Notes: generated by a model from the sequence alone, not told the origin. 64,000 nt of DNA from Candidatus Fermentithermobacillus carboniphilus (GCA_018208355.1 CP062796.1:1210494-1274493), one strand, 5' to 3'; counted from the first letter of the stretch, positions 36,200 through 45,991 are shown. Translations and numbers: made by a program.

Positions 36200-36561
36200 G
36201 AGCTCTCACCCCCGAAAGCGGCCTTGAGCTCATCCCAGCCTTCCCCTTTGGCCAGTTCTTTTCCGGCCGAAATGTAGTCGGTGCCCTTGAGCTCCGCGTA
36301 CTTTAGTACCAGGTGACCTGCGCCTTTGCCGAGCATTTTCCGCTTTTCGGCAGCCGAAACGATGGCCTGGGAATCAAGGCTCGAAAACCCCATCCGCAAG
36401 AGGACGGACCTTTCGATAGACGGAGAGGTGTGGGTGTACGCGAGGTCGTAGAGGGGTTTGACGATGTCTCTGGCAAGGCTCCAGAACCTCTCTTTGAGTT
36501 CTTCGTCGGATAGCTTAGCAAGGTGTTTTCTCCTCTCTTCGAAATCAGAAGGCCTTTGCAC
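36196..36561 (-). CDS. oraS: D-ornithine 4,5-aminomutase, small subunit
   Basis: 121 residues, the usual size. Helical protein with FEERRKHLAKLSDEEL, ERFWSLARDIVKPLYDLAYTH and SPSIERSVLLRMGFSS, matching OraS. It binds the barrel of OraE and completes the active site. The GTG start at 36561 overlaps the end of ortB by 17 bases and its stop overlaps the oraE start by four, so both mutase subunits are made in a coupled way. Confidence 0.95.
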   Translation of the reverse strand: MQRPSDFEERRKHLAKLSDEELKERFWSLARDIVKPLYDLAYTHTSPSIERSVLLRMGFSSLDSQAIVSAAEKRKMLGKGAGHLVLKYAELKGTDYISAGKELAKGEGWDELKAAFGGESS

Positions 36562-37978
36562 TTACCTTCACCCCCAGGTCTTCCAGCACTTGCTTTACGA
36601 ATTCTTCCGATTCTTTGGTATCTTCGGCCAGAAACCTGATTTCTTCCCCGGAAACCTCTTTGACCTCGTTTTTCTCGATGGCATTCCTGATATATGACCT
36701 CTTGAGCCTCCTGAGGTCAACTTCGGTCACGTGGAGCTGACTGAAGTCCTCGGGGATGACTATGGATTTCCCGGGTACATTCTCCCTGGGGTCGCCCACC
36801 CGGACTTCGATTCCGTTCCTTCTGGCAAAATCGAGCTGGGCCTGGGGATGCTTCCCCGCCCCGGTGTACTCGGTTTCTTGCACTACTACGATTTCGTCCT
36901 CCGGAAGTTCCCTGGCCAGCGGAATTGCAGCTGCCAGCGACGTGTTTCCGGCAGGCCCTCTCTCCATCCCCTCAAGCTGGGCCATCACTTCGGTCACATA
37001 GAACACCTCTCCCTGGGTGACGGTGACGTACCTGTCCATGTACCTCAAAGGCCTCGCTGCATTCTTGGGGACGTCGGTCCTGTCCGGCCACGTGGCAAAA
37101 GGAACGCCGAACCCGGTGTGGCCGGTGGTGAAAGACTTCCTATTGAAATCGTGGTCCGAAGCCATGTGAAGCCCCGTAAGGTCCACGCTGGCGCCGATGA
37201 TCTTCGTGTTCTTGGCACCGGCCTTCAGAATGCCCCGGGCCGTACCCGTGACGTTTCCCCCGCCGGCGTGGGTGACTACCACATATGCCGGATCTTTTCC
37301 GTATCTCTCTCTAACCTGCTGGACCAGTTCGTACCCGAGAGTCTCTATGCCCGATATCCCGAACGGGCTGTACAGCGACGCGTTGAAATACCCGGTCTCT
37401 TCGAGGAGCACCAGGGCCATGTAGAAAAGCTCGGGGCCCACCGTCAGCTGGACCACTTCTGCGCCGTACGCTTCGCATTTTCTGGACTTTTCGATTATCT
37501 CCGGCTGCCCCACGTGGCGAGAGTCGAACACTTCCTGGACAATTATGCACGGCAGGTTTCTCATGGCAGCCTGCGACGCCACGGCTGCGCCGTAGTTGCC
37601 GCTGGTCGCGGCCAGCACTCCCGGATATCCCATCTTCTTGGCGTGATATATGGAAACGGAGGCCCGCCTATCCTTGAAACTGCCGGAGGGGTTGGCCGCC
37701 TCATCCTTGACGCATATCCTCGCCCCGTACCCTTTTTTTGAAGTCCTCCGCACAAGCTCCGTGATGTTCGAAAGTTCCAGGAGCGGGGTATTTCCAACGC
37801 CCGTCTCTCTCTGGATCTCCCTCACCTTCTCCAGGGAGTACCCGGCTTTCTGCATCATGCCCTCGTAGTCAAAGGCTATTTTGGTGCGGATGAATTCGCT
37901 GTACTCGATGCCGAGGGCTTTCTGCATTATTTCGCCCCGCCGTTTCATAACCGCTTCGTAAGAGAGATCGCGCGGCAT
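36545..37978 (-). CDS. ortB: 2-amino-4-oxopentanoate thiolase, beta (PLP) subunit
   Basis: 477 residues of the threonine synthase-like PLP fold. The PLP lysine stands in NPSGSFKDRRAS, and the glycine-rich phosphate loop in THAGGGNVTGTARG. With OrtA it cleaves 2-amino-4-oxopentanoate with CoA to acetyl-CoA and D-alanine, the last step of the pathway. Despite the fold, the operon position between ortA and oraS makes threonine synthase unlikely. It begins one base after the ortA stop. Confidence 0.95.
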   Translation of the reverse strand: MPRDLSYEAVMKRRGEIMQKALGIEYSEFIRTKIAFDYEGMMQKAGYSLEKVREIQRETGVGNTPLLELSNITELVRRTSKKGYGARICVKDEAANPSGSFKDRRASVSIYHAKKMGYPGVLAATSGNYGAAVASQAAMRNLPCIIVQEVFDSRHVGQPEIIEKSRKCEAYGAEVVQLTVGPELFYMALVLLEETGYFNASLYSPFGISGIETLGYELVQQVRERYGKDPAYVVVTHAGGGNVTGTARGILKAGAKNTKIIGASVDLTGLHMASDHDFNRKSFTTGHTGFGVPFATWPDRTDVPKNAARPLRYMDRYVTVTQGEVFYVTEVMAQLEGMERGPAGNTSLAAAIPLARELPEDEIVVVQETEYTGAGKHPQAQLDFARRNGIEVRVGDPRENVPGKSIVIPEDFSQLHVTEVDLRRLKRSYIRNAIEKNEVKEVSGEEIRFLAEDTKESEEFVKQVLEDLGVKVSAKAF

Positions 37979-37979
37979 C

Positions 37980-38285
37980 TCACTTTCCCTCCCTGAGCAT
38001 GGCCCGGAGCTTTTTTCCTATGTTCGAGAGTTCGGGGATCGCCGGACCGAAAGTATGGGTATACCCCGGGTTGACTCTTGTGAGAGTCCCTTTGACGCGC
38101 CTTCCGGCTGGAGTCCGGATCTCTACCTCTTGCCCGATCTCCCCGTCTTCGAGGGCCCAACCTTTTATCCAGGCCTCCAGCGGGACTTTCTTCGTATCGT
38201 CCGGGACGTCTCTTGAACGCTCCTCGGGCTGGAGGATCACGTTATGGATCTCCACCCAATCCCCCCGCCTGCAGCCGCAAGCCAT
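37980..38285 (-). CDS. ortA: 2-amino-4-oxopentanoate thiolase, alpha subunit
   Basis: 101 residues, the length expected for OrtA. Segments GDWVEIHNVILQPEERS, WIKGWALEDGEIG and RVNPGYTHTFG are typical. It is the small partner of OrtB and lies directly before it. It follows ord after a 72-base gap that holds a short tandem repeat. Confidence 0.93.
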   Translation of the reverse strand: MACGCRRGDWVEIHNVILQPEERSRDVPDDTKKVPLEAWIKGWALEDGEIGQEVEIRTPAGRRVKGTLTRVNPGYTHTFGPAIPELSNIGKKLRAMLREGK

Positions 38286-38332
38286 TTCAAATCACCTCTG
38301 ACAAAAAGTCCGTTTTCTTGAATCGCTCCCAA

Positions 38333-38373
38333 CCCGGTCACTTCCGGGCAAATCCCGTTACTTCCGGGTAAAA
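38333..38373. repeat. Imperfect 21-base tandem repeat at the end of ord
   Basis: Two adjoining copies, 38333-38353 and 38354-38373, of CCCGGTCACTTCCGGGCAAAT and a near copy with CCCGTTACTTCCGGGTAAAA. Each copy can fold as a small CCCGG/CCGGG hairpin. The second copy contains the ord stop codon and last sense codons. Confidence 0.7.
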
Positions 38374-39401
38374 AGGCCCGACGCGAAAGAGCCCAGTATG
38401 GCCCTGGGCACGGGCAAGTCAGCCATGGTAAGAAGTCCAGGAGGAGCCACCAGCACCAGGGGGATCATGTTCACCGCGATGGCGATGGTCCCAATCCCGC
38501 CCGGTATCTCGGGCTTAATCGAGAGGTTGACAGGAGGATCTCCATCTATCGTTATATAATCCCCAGTCTCGATTCCCTCGGCCTCTGGACATATTTGTTG
38601 AGGGTGCTCGAGAAAGATAACCTCGCGACCGCCTGAGTAGGCCCTGGCGGTGTGCCTGCAGCCGGCAACATCCCCTGGCATAACGTGAGCGTACTTGGTC
38701 TTCCTCTCAACCCTGGTTATTATGGGTTCCCGCTCCTCGACCACTTCGTCTATCTCCCAGCCCACTGCCCTGCCGATGAGCCGGGCCGACTGCTGGAACC
38801 CTACGTGCCCCACGATTTCTCCGGTATTTAGCCCTTTCTTGAACTCCTCAGGAGTAGTCCCGACCCCTTGCGTTCGCATGACCGTGGGCCCGAAAGGAGC
38901 CAGGTTATTCACCCTCTTGGCGTGGATGTGCTTTACATCCCGGCAAATGCCGGTCAGGGCTATCACAAGTGTGTCCAGCACGAAACCGGGGTTGATCCCG
39001 GTGCCCAGAACCGTCTTTCCACGTTCTTTTGCGATCCTGTCGATCTCGTCGGACAGCTCTTTCGAAGCAGCCCAGGGGAACGACATCTCTTCGGCGATGG
39101 TTATGACGTCAGCGTCGTGCTCAAGTGCGGTCTTTATCTCGGGAAAGACTTCTTTGACGAAAGAAGCGGTGTTTATGAGGACGATGTCAGGTTTCGACTT
39201 AAATGCCTCATCGGGATCAGTGGTTACTTTGACTCCGGTGGTACCCTTTCCGATGATGTCTCCCAGGTCCTTCCCTGCTTTGGAAGGCGTCCTGGCCAGA
39301 GCGGCTACGATCTCCACGTCTTTCTTGTCCAGGAGCATCGAAGCCATCCCGCTTCCCATGGCTCCCAGGCCCCATAAAAGGACTTTTACGGCGTTTTGCA
39401 T
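38358..39401 (-). CDS. ord: 2,4-diaminopentanoate dehydrogenase
   Basis: 347 residues. The N-terminal NAD(P)-binding motif is [12 protein letters not shown], then [14 protein letters not shown], as in the dihydrodipicolinate-reductase-like fold of this enzyme. It oxidatively deaminates 2,4-diaminopentanoate to 2-amino-4-oxopentanoate and ammonia. It is the first gene of the ornithine block. A GGGGGG site lies nine bases before the ATG. The upstream 190 bases down from cwlD hold no clear promoter that I could name. Confidence 0.95.
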   Translation of the reverse strand: MQNAVKVLLWGLGAMGSGMASMLLDKKDVEIVAALARTPSKAGKDLGDIIGKGTTGVKVTTDPDEAFKSKPDIVLINTASFVKEVFPEIKTALEHDADVITIAEEMSFPWAASKELSDEIDRIAKERGKTVLGTGINPGFVLDTLVIALTGICRDVKHIHAKRVNNLAPFGPTVMRTQGVGTTPEEFKKGLNTGEIVGHVGFQQSARLIGRAVGWEIDEVVEEREPIITRVERKTKYAHVMPGDVAGCRHTARAYSGGREVIFLEHPQQICPEAEGIETGDYITIDGDPPVNLSIKPEIPGGIGTIAIAVNMIPLVLVAPPGLLTMADLPVPRAILGSFASGLFTRK

Positions 39402-39591
39402 CTAGCACTGCCCCCCAATAGTATCCCGGCCACTTTGAACCAAAGCCATTCCGAATAAGTCTCCGGGACACTCGTCTCCTCCTTTATACATTCTTGCATA
39501 GGAGAAAAATTCCTGCCTTCCCGGTGAGAAAAAGGGGGGGCGAGATGGGACCTTTTGCTTTGAGAAACCTCGAGGAGATTATCGGTGGTTT

Positions 39592-40314
39592 TTATACTCC
39601 CCGGTTTACGTACTTCAACACGCCGCGGTAGATACATTCTGCGAGCTTCTGCTGATATGATGGAGACCCCAAAAGATCTTCTTCAGAGGGGTTCGATAAA
39701 AAGCCCAGTTCCACCGTAACAGCTGGGACGGTGGCGTGGTTCAATATGAAATGATCCAGCCTTGCCGATATTTCCCGGTCTGTCCCGGTTTCTTTCACCA
39801 GCTCTTCTTGTATGAGGGCGGCAAGTTTCTTGGAACCCGGGTGTCCTGAAGCGTTATAAAAAGTTTGGGCACCTCTTTCATAGGGACTCGTGAAAGCGTT
39901 GCAGTGGATAGATATGACTATCGTGGCCTTGGACGACTTCATGAGCCGTAATCTTGCGGTGAGATCGTCGACTTCCGCGGTCTCCAGATCGTAATCGCCG
40001 GTACGGGTATAGACGACCTTCGCCCCGCTCTTTTGAAGCCTGACCCCAAGGTAGAGAGCAACGTTCAAGGCAATGTCCTTTTCCAGGTACTTCTTTCCGC
40101 AGGCTCCCGGGTCTATCCCACCGTGGCCTGGATCTATGTACACGATTTGTCCCTGAAGGGGCCCCCTGGCTCCGGCGGGTGTGATGATCCCTCGAGATAT
40201 TAGGATGGAAAGGAGCAGAGCGACCCCGAAGATACCCCAGATAAGCGCCCCGCGAAGCGTTACAACAAAAAGGGGCCGGCCTCTTCGGCTGCCCCTCCGT
40301 CTTGGCCTGTGCAT
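39592..40314 (-). CDS. cwlD: N-acetylmuramoyl-L-alanine amidase, CwlD type
   Basis: 240 residues. A basic N-terminus and one membrane segment (about 22-42) are followed by an amidase_3 domain. Zinc ligands are visible in YIDPGHGGIDPG (His64) and ISIHCNAF, and the catalytic Glu in TVELGFLSN. CwlD starts formation of muramic-delta-lactam in spore cortex, and its place after rpsI is common in spore-forming Firmicutes. The sequence does not prove sporulation. Confidence 0.9.
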   Translation of the reverse strand: MHRPRRRGSRRGRPLFVVTLRGALIWGIFGVALLLSILISRGIITPAGARGPLQGQIVYIDPGHGGIDPGACGKKYLEKDIALNVALYLGVRLQKSGAKVVYTRTGDYDLETAEVDDLTARLRLMKSSKATIVISIHCNAFTSPYERGAQTFYNASGHPGSKKLAALIQEELVKETGTDREISARLDHFILNHATVPAVTVELGFLSNPSEEDLLGSPSYQQKLAECIYRGVLKYVNRGV

Positions 40315-40406
40315 CCCTGGTTTTACCCCTCTTGGTGACCCTTCTTACGCAAGAGATATATTTAACTCGAGGCAACAATATGCGGTGAGTCGAGATGAGG
40401 CGTCCT

Positions 40407-40796
40407 TTAACGCTTGGAGAACTGAGGCGCCTTCCTGGCCTTTTTGAGCCCGTACTTCCGCCGCTCTTTCATGCGTGGGTCTCTCGTTAAAAACCCGGCT
40501 TTCTTCAAAGGCGCTCGCAGGTTCTCGTCAAACTTCAAAAGAGCCCTGGCCACTCCATGTCGGCACGCGCCCGCTTGACCGCTCAGGCCTCCTCCGGCAA
40601 CTTTCACCACCACATCGAATTTGCCTTCTGTCTCGGTCACGCGGAACGGCGCGATGACTTCCTGCTCTAGAACCTGATTAGCGAAGTAGCTGGAAAGGTC
40701 CTTGTCGTTGACCGTGATTTTTCCGGTTCCCGGGAACAGCCTGACTCTCGCCACAGCGTTCTTGCGGCGGCCGGTTGCGAAAATCGCTTCTGCCAT
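40407..40796 (-). CDS. rpsI: 30S ribosomal protein S9
   Basis: 129 residues from the ATG at 40796. Begins [19 protein letters not shown] and ends with the conserved basic tail KAPQFSKR that reaches the P-site tRNA. It follows rplM directly, the usual L13-S9 pair. Frame extends a few codons upstream into the ribosome binding site, so the ATG at 40796 is preferred. Confidence 0.97.
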   Translation of the reverse strand: MAEAIFATGRRKNAVARVRLFPGTGKITVNDKDLSSYFANQVLEQEVIAPFRVTETEGKFDVVVKVAGGGLSGQAGACRHGVARALLKFDENLRAPLKKAGFLTRDPRMKERRKYGLKKARKAPQFSKR

Positions 40797-40798
40797 CG

Positions 40799-41236
40799 TT
40801 ACTCCCCTCCTTGCCACACTGATGGTTTCTGAGCTTGGTGAGGATGGGTCGAGCCTCTGTACACGAAAAGGTGCTTTATGAGTTTTCTTCCGAGACGATT
40901 GTGGGGGAGCATGCCCTTGACCGCGGCTTCTATGACACGTTCAGGATGCCTTTCCAGCATCACTTTGTAAGGGGTGTACCTGGCGCCGCCCGGATAACCG
41001 GAATGGGTGAAGAAGATCTTCTGCTCTCTTTTCTTTCCGGTAAGTTTGACCTGTTCGGCATTTATGATGATCACGCTATCCCCCGAGTCACAGGAGGGGG
41101 TATACGTGGGTTTATGTTTTCCCCGAAGTATCCTCGAAGCCAAAGATGCCACTCTACCCAGGGGTTTGTCCTTGGCGTCAATGATCCACCACTTCCTGGG
41201 AACCTCTCCCGGTTTGGCCATGTAAGTAGAACCCAC
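40799..41236 (-). CDS. rplM: 50S ribosomal protein L13
   Basis: 145 residues with the GTG start at 41236, supported by AAGGAGG eight bases upstream and by the family N-terminus (here [16 protein letters not shown]). An ATG five codons later would lose this match. [17 protein letters not shown] near the end is typical. First of the L13-S9 pair. Confidence 0.96.
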   Translation of the reverse strand: MGSTYMAKPGEVPRKWWIIDAKDKPLGRVASLASRILRGKHKPTYTPSCDSGDSVIIINAEQVKLTGKKREQKIFFTHSGYPGGARYTPYKVMLERHPERVIEAAVKGMLPHNRLGRKLIKHLFVYRGSTHPHQAQKPSVWQGGE

Positions 41237-41299
41237 TATCAAAACCTCCTTCTGCCGCCCTACGAGCAACATACATTCTAACTATGGTAACTTACCGGG

Positions 41300-42079
41300 T
41301 CAAGAGAACACTACCCTCTCGAGACACAACCCTCTGGCCGGAGCGCATTTGCCTACCTTTACAGTTCGCCCTCTTGCGCCGGCCAATAGCGCCTCTCTGA
41401 CGATACCTTCCGGAAGATATCCACGCCCCACGTCTACGAGAGTCCCGACGATGAGCCGTACCATCTTATAAAGAAAACCGTCTGCCGAGATCCAAAATTC
41501 CCACAGCGCTTCTTCCGAGCCCTCCACATCCTTTCTAACCCACCTGGCCTCGAAAATCTGCCTCTCGGTAGTCCTGGCTGATGACCACAGAGCCCTGAAG
41601 TTCATGAAATCGTTCTTGCCGATGAGCGCCTCGGTCTCTTTCACCATGACGTCAAAATCGAGAGCATCCGGGTACCACCAGGCGTATCTTTGCCAGAAGA
41701 TAGATGGCCTTTCGGACCTTAAGAGCCGGTAGCAGTAAGTCTTCATCACGGCATCTTTCACCGGGTCGAAATCCAGGGGCACTTCTTCAGCCAGGTCAAC
41801 TACAATGTCTCCCGGCAGTATCCCCGAAAGCGCTTTGGGAATCCTAACGGCAGGGATGGGGTTTTCGGTATTGAACGCGATAACCTGACCCCTTGCGTGA
41901 ACCCCCGCATCGGTTCGCCCGGCCCCCTTTACCCTCACAGGGTGGCCCAGGAGCTTTTCGAGACACCTTTCAAGGGTCTCCTGTACCGTGTTCGCGTTCT
42001 TCTGTCTCTGGAATCCCGCGTAAGCCGTGCCGTCATACTGTACCCTGGCCCTTATTCTGCGATAAGGCTTCCTTTGCAC
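41300..42079 (-). CDS. truA: tRNA pseudouridine(38-40) synthase
   Basis: 259 residues. The catalytic aspartate is Asp57 in GAGRTDAGVHARGQ. Modifies U38-U40 in the anticodon arm of many tRNAs. It stands in the standard Firmicute position between the ECF transporter module and rplM. Confidence 0.96.
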   Translation of the reverse strand: MQRKPYRRIRARVQYDGTAYAGFQRQKNANTVQETLERCLEKLLGHPVRVKGAGRTDAGVHARGQVIAFNTENPIPAVRIPKALSGILPGDIVVDLAEEVPLDFDPVKDAVMKTYCYRLLRSERPSIFWQRYAWWYPDALDFDVMVKETEALIGKNDFMNFRALWSSARTTERQIFEARWVRKDVEGSEEALWEFWISADGFLYKMVRLIVGTLVDVGRGYLPEGIVREALLAGARGRTVKVGKCAPARGLCLERVVFS

Positions 42080-42097
42080 TTCGACCCCTCTTCAAAG

Positions 42098-42928
42098 TTA
42101 GAAGGTTCCCGGGGAGATGACGGGACCAAACCTCACCCTCGTGTAGATCACAAGGACCAGCATGACCAGGGTAACGGCAAAGGCCAAAAAATCTTTCGCG
42201 CCAAAGCGCAGTTGCCTCATCCTGGTCCTGCCCTCCCCTCCCCGGTAACACCTCGCCTCCATAGCCATGGCGAGATCGTCGGCTCTCCTGAATGCGCTCA
42301 CAAAGAGGGGGACAAGGAGGGGAACAAGGCCCCTTGCCCTCTGTATCATGTTACCCGATTCGAAGTCGGCCCCTCTTGCCATCTGAGCTTTCATGATCCT
42401 TTCCGCTTCCTCGAGGAGCGTGGGGATAAATCGCAGAGCGATGGTCATCATCATGGCTATCTCGTGCGCCGGGACCCCCAGCCTGGAAAAAGGTTTCAGG
42501 ATGTCCTCCAAACCATCGGTAAGTTCGATAGGTGATGTCGTCAAAGTCAGGAGCGACGTGAAAAGAATGAGTATTATCAACCTCACCCCTATGAAGACAC
42601 CCTGCACCAGTCCTGACCACGTGGCTTTCAGAGGACCCAGCTGAAAGAGAACTGGACCGGGAGTAAGGAAGAGATGTAGTACCAGGGTAAAAAGCATTAT
42701 GAAAGCGATCGGTCTCAGGCCCCTCAAGACAACCGTCCACGGCACTTTTGAGAGAATGATTGACGCGGCGGCGTAGATCCCCACGACCAGGAAAGCGTAA
42801 AAGTTGTTTCCCGAAAAGAGGATTATCATAAACATTATCGATATGAGTATTTTTGCCCTGGGATCCATTGAATGGACGAACGATCTCGCAGGGTAATACT
42901 GCCCGATAATCACGCCGCCCGGCATCAT
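42098..42928 (-). CDS. ecfT: ECF transporter transmembrane (T) component
   Basis: 276 residues with several membrane helices at the N-terminal half and the C-terminus. The two coupling motifs that dock on the ATPases appear as QMARGAD and MEARCYRGG. It forms the shared energising module with EcfA1 and EcfA2 and accepts different vitamin-binding S components, none of which is encoded here. The start ATG begins ten bases after the ecfA2 stop. Confidence 0.94.
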   Translation of the reverse strand: MMPGGVIIGQYYPARSFVHSMDPRAKILISIMFMIILFSGNNFYAFLVVGIYAAASIILSKVPWTVVLRGLRPIAFIMLFTLVLHLFLTPGPVLFQLGPLKATWSGLVQGVFIGVRLIILILFTSLLTLTTSPIELTDGLEDILKPFSRLGVPAHEIAMMMTIALRFIPTLLEEAERIMKAQMARGADFESGNMIQRARGLVPLLVPLFVSAFRRADDLAMAMEARCYRGGEGRTRMRQLRFGAKDFLAFAVTLVMLVLVIYTRVRFGPVISPGTF

Positions 42929-42938
42929 CTGGCTCCTC

Positions 42939-43790
42939 TCATCCCTTTCCGTTAAGCTCCCGTACTATCTCCTCGTATGCCTCTTCTACGGTCAGGACGT
43001 CGGTTCGGACCTTCCACCCTTTCTGTCTGAGCCTCTCCATGAGGGACACCACATCAGGAGGGCGAAGACCTACTGACCGGAGAAGGTCGCCACGGGTGAA
43101 TACTTCCCTCGGCGAACCATCCGCCACGAGACGCCCTTTATCGAGCACCAGGATACGCTGGCACAATCGCGCAACGTCTTCCATGTTGTGAGAGACCAGG
43201 ATGACAGTGAGGCCCGATTCGTGAAGTCTTTTCACGTTTCCCAAGATCTCGTTTCGACCCCTCGGGTCAAGTCCCGCGGCAGGTTCATCGAGGATAAGCA
43301 CTTTTGGTTCCATAGCGACGATCCCGGCGATGGCTACCCTCCGGAGCTGGCCTCCGGAGAGTTCGAAAGGGCTCCTCGACATGATTTCTTCGGAAAGCCC
43401 CACCATTTGTCTCGCCCGTTCGACTCTTCTCTTCACTTCGTCCTCGGAAAGCCCCAGGTTCTCGGGACCGAAGGCGATATCGTCAAAGACCGTTTCTTCG
43501 AAGACCTGCTGCTCCGGAAACTGAAATACCAGCCCCACCTTCCTCCGGACCTCCTTCAGGCTTGACCCTTTGGCCCAGATATCCATATCGTCCACGAGCA
43601 CCGTGCCTGATGTCGGCTTCAAAAGACCGTTGAGGTGCTGGATAAGCGTCGATTTGCCGGACCCCGTGGCGCCGATGAGGCCTACGAATTCCCCGTCCTC
43701 TATCCTGAAGGAGATATCCGACAAGGCAGTTACTTCCGAAGGAGTCCCCCGCATGTAGACATGAGTTAGGTTCCTGACTTCAATCGGCAT
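42939..43790 (-). CDS. ecfA2: ECF transporter ATPase A2
   Basis: 283 residues. Walker A GATGSGKST, signature LSGGQLRRVAIAG, Walker B VLILDEPAAGLD and the switch histidine in LVSHNMED. Second ATPase of the ECF module, overlapping the end of ecfA1 by 25 bases. Powers uptake of micronutrients such as vitamins or metals. Confidence 0.94.
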   Translation of the reverse strand: MPIEVRNLTHVYMRGTPSEVTALSDISFRIEDGEFVGLIGATGSGKSTLIQHLNGLLKPTSGTVLVDDMDIWAKGSSLKEVRRKVGLVFQFPEQQVFEETVFDDIAFGPENLGLSEDEVKRRVERARQMVGLSEEIMSRSPFELSGGQLRRVAIAGIVAMEPKVLILDEPAAGLDPRGRNEILGNVKRLHESGLTVILVSHNMEDVARLCQRILVLDKGRLVADGSPREVFTRGDLLRSVGLRPPDVVSLMERLRQKGWKVRTDVLTVEEAYEEIVRELNGKG

Positions 43791-44623
43791 AATTCATCCA
43801 CCAGTTCATCCACGCTGAAGGCATCGGGCCTGATGCTTATCCCGGAAGAAGCTAGCATCTGGGCAAGTTTCCCGAGAGGCGGCACGTCGAGACCAAGAGC
43901 GGAAAGCCGGTCGCTTTCCCTGAAAACCTCCCTCGGAGTACCTTCCATAACCACTTTCCCTTCGTCCATCACAAGGACTCTGTCGGCATACAGCGCTTCA
44001 TCCATGTGATGCGTTATGTGGATGATCGTCATCCCCAGTTCCCTGTTGAGTTGGCGCACCGTCTTCATTACCTCTTCCCGGCCTTTCGGGTCCAGCATGG
44101 CAGTGGGTTCATCGAGGATAATGCACCTTGGCTTCATGGCCAGGATACCCGCTATGGCAACCCTCTGCTTCTGTCCCCCCGATAGAAGGTGCGGCGCGTG
44201 GCGCTTGAAGTCTTCCATGCCGACCGCCCGAAGGGCTTCATCAACCCTCTCTCGGATCTCTTCCGGTTTCACCCCGAGGTTTTCCGGGCCGAAAGCCACG
44301 TCCTCTTCGACCACGGTTGCCACTATCTGGTTGTCGGGATTCTGAAACACCATCCCGGCGTTTCGTCTTATTTCCCACGTATACCGCAGATCTTTGGTGT
44401 TCATCCCGAATACCAGCACATCACCCTCGGAAGGAAGCAAGAGGGCGTTCAAATGTTTGGCCAGGGTAGACTTGCCAGACCCATTTGGCCCGATTATGAC
44501 GAGAAACTCGCCCTGCGATATTCTGACATCCACCCCGGCCAGCGCGGTAACGGCCTGGGCCTCTTCCAGTTCGTACCGATGGAAAAGTGCCCGTGTCTCG
44601 ATGACTCCGGTCTCCTCAACCAT
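43766..44623 (-). CDS. ecfA1: ECF transporter ATPase A1
   Basis: 285 residues. Walker A GPNGSGKST, signature LSGGQKQRVAIAG, Walker B CIILDEPTAMLD and HITHHMDE. It directly follows rplQ, the usual order, and precedes ecfA2. Confidence 0.94.
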   Translation of the reverse strand: MVEETGVIETRALFHRYELEEAQAVTALAGVDVRISQGEFLVIIGPNGSGKSTLAKHLNALLLPSEGDVLVFGMNTKDLRYTWEIRRNAGMVFQNPDNQIVATVVEEDVAFGPENLGVKPEEIRERVDEALRAVGMEDFKRHAPHLLSGGQKQRVAIAGILAMKPRCIILDEPTAMLDPKGREEVMKTVRQLNRELGMTIIHITHHMDEALYADRVLVMDEGKVVMEGTPREVFRESDRLSALGLDVPPLGKLAQMLASSGISIRPDAFSVDELVDELCRLKSGT

Positions 44624-44634
44624 TTTTGACGTCT

Positions 44635-44985
44635 CTACTTTTCAGGACGGATAAGTTCAACTATGGCCATGGGAGCACCGTCGCCCCGCCGGACCCGAGT
44701 CTCTATAACCCTCGTATAGCCTCCCTGACGATGGGCATACCTCGGGCCTATCGTGTCAAATAACTTTTTCACCACGTCTTCCTTGGTCAAGAAGGCTAAC
44801 GCTCTACGTCTTGCCGCAAGACTGTCTTCTTTGGCAAGGCTGATCATCTTATCGCAAAGGGACTGAGCCTCTTTCGCCTTCACGAGCGTCGTCTCTATCC
44901 GCTCTTTTTCCAGAAGCGAAGTCACAAGGCCACGAAGAAGGGCCTTGCGCTGCGCTGTGGGTCTATCGAACCTGGAATACGCCAA
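44635..44985 (-). CDS. rplQ: 50S ribosomal protein L17
   Basis: 116 residues with a TTG start at 44985: GAGGGGG lies upstream and the following residues AYSRFDRPTAQRKALLRG match the L17 N-terminus. Last ribosomal gene of the alpha operon, next to rpoA. Confidence 0.95.
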   Translation of the reverse strand: MAYSRFDRPTAQRKALLRGLVTSLLEKERIETTLVKAKEAQSLCDKMISLAKEDSLAARRRALAFLTKEDVVKKLFDTIGPRYAHRQGGYTRVIETRVRRGDGAPMAIVELIRPEK

Positions 44986-44998
44986 CGTCTCTTCCCCC

Positions 44999-45949
44999 TC
45001 ATTCTTCTTCTGGGCGGAACGCAAGTCCCAGCTCTGCAAGCTTGTTCTTTACTTCTTCGAGGGATTTCTTGCCCATATTGCGCACTTTCGAGATCTCTTC
45101 TTCGGTTTTCTGTATGAGCTCACCCACAGTGTTGATCCCGGCCCTCTTGAGGCAGTTGAAAGACCTCATCGAAAGCTCCAGTTCCTCGATGGGCATCTCC
45201 GAAAGTCTTTCGAGTTCCGACTTCTGCCCAACTTCTTCCTGGATGCTCTTCTCCCTGACCTTGGCCGATAGATTCTTGAAAAGCTCCAGATGATCGATGA
45301 GTATGCTGGCAGCCTTCTCCACCGCCTCGTCAGGTCTGATGCTCCCGTCGGTCCAGACTTCCAGCGTGAGTTTGTCGTAGTCGGTTCTCTGGCCGACGCG
45401 CGTCGCGTCGATCGTGTAGTTCACCTTCGTAACCGGCGTGAATTTGGAATCGATGGCGATGACCCCTATAGGCTGGTTGGCCACCTTGTTGGCTTCCGCA
45501 GTGACATAACCCCTGCCTTCCTCGATGGTTAGCTCGATAAACAGCCTTGCATCTTTATCGAGGTCCGCTATGTGGAGCTCGGGATTGACGATCTCCACAT
45601 CGGGATCGGCTATGATGTCCCTCGCTGTGACCTCGCCCTCGCCTTCTTTCTCGATCCTGGCAAGTTTGGGTCCGGGACTGTGCAACTTGATCGCCAGGGA
45701 TTTCAGGTTGAGGATAATGTCGGTGACGTCTTCCCTCACGCCTGGAATGGTCGAAAACTCGTGGAGAACCCCGTCGATCCTCACTCTGGTCACAGCGGCG
45801 CCCGGCAAAGATGACAAAAGCACGCGTCGCAAGGAATTGCCTATGGTTACGCCGTACCCTCCTTCAAGCGGCTCCACAACGAAACGTCCATATCGCTTGT
45901 CAGCGGAAATCTCTTCGCATTCCACTTTCGGCTCGATAATGTCAAACAC
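44999..45949 (-). CDS. rpoA: RNA polymerase alpha subunit
   Basis: 316 residues. N-terminal assembly domain ([27 protein letters not shown]) and C-terminal domain with helix-hairpin-helix motifs ([31 protein letters not shown]) that contacts UP elements and activators. Placed between rpsD and rplQ as expected. Confidence 0.98.
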   Translation of the reverse strand: MFDIIEPKVECEEISADKRYGRFVVEPLEGGYGVTIGNSLRRVLLSSLPGAAVTRVRIDGVLHEFSTIPGVREDVTDIILNLKSLAIKLHSPGPKLARIEKEGEGEVTARDIIADPDVEIVNPELHIADLDKDARLFIELTIEEGRGYVTAEANKVANQPIGVIAIDSKFTPVTKVNYTIDATRVGQRTDYDKLTLEVWTDGSIRPDEAVEKAASILIDHLELFKNLSAKVREKSIQEEVGQKSELERLSEMPIEELELSMRSFNCLKRAGINTVGELIQKTEEEISKVRNMGKKSLEEVKNKLAELGLAFRPEEE

Positions 45950-45991
45950 CTGTGAGCCCCCCTTGTCTCTTACACATTACCCGGGGTACGG

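Noticed and set aside
34352-36277. Plus-strand open frames opposite oraE of up to 333 codons
   Set aside because: Shadows of oraE codon structure; no domain seen, and oraE is firmly identified.
36545-37978. Threonine synthase
   Set aside because: The fold matches, but the adjacent OrtA-type gene and the ornithine operon make the thiolase beta subunit the better call.
39402-39591. Possible T-box or other riboswitch in front of ord
   Set aside because: I could not find a T-box bulge sequence, a cobalamin-box motif or a terminator/antiterminator pair in these 190 bases.
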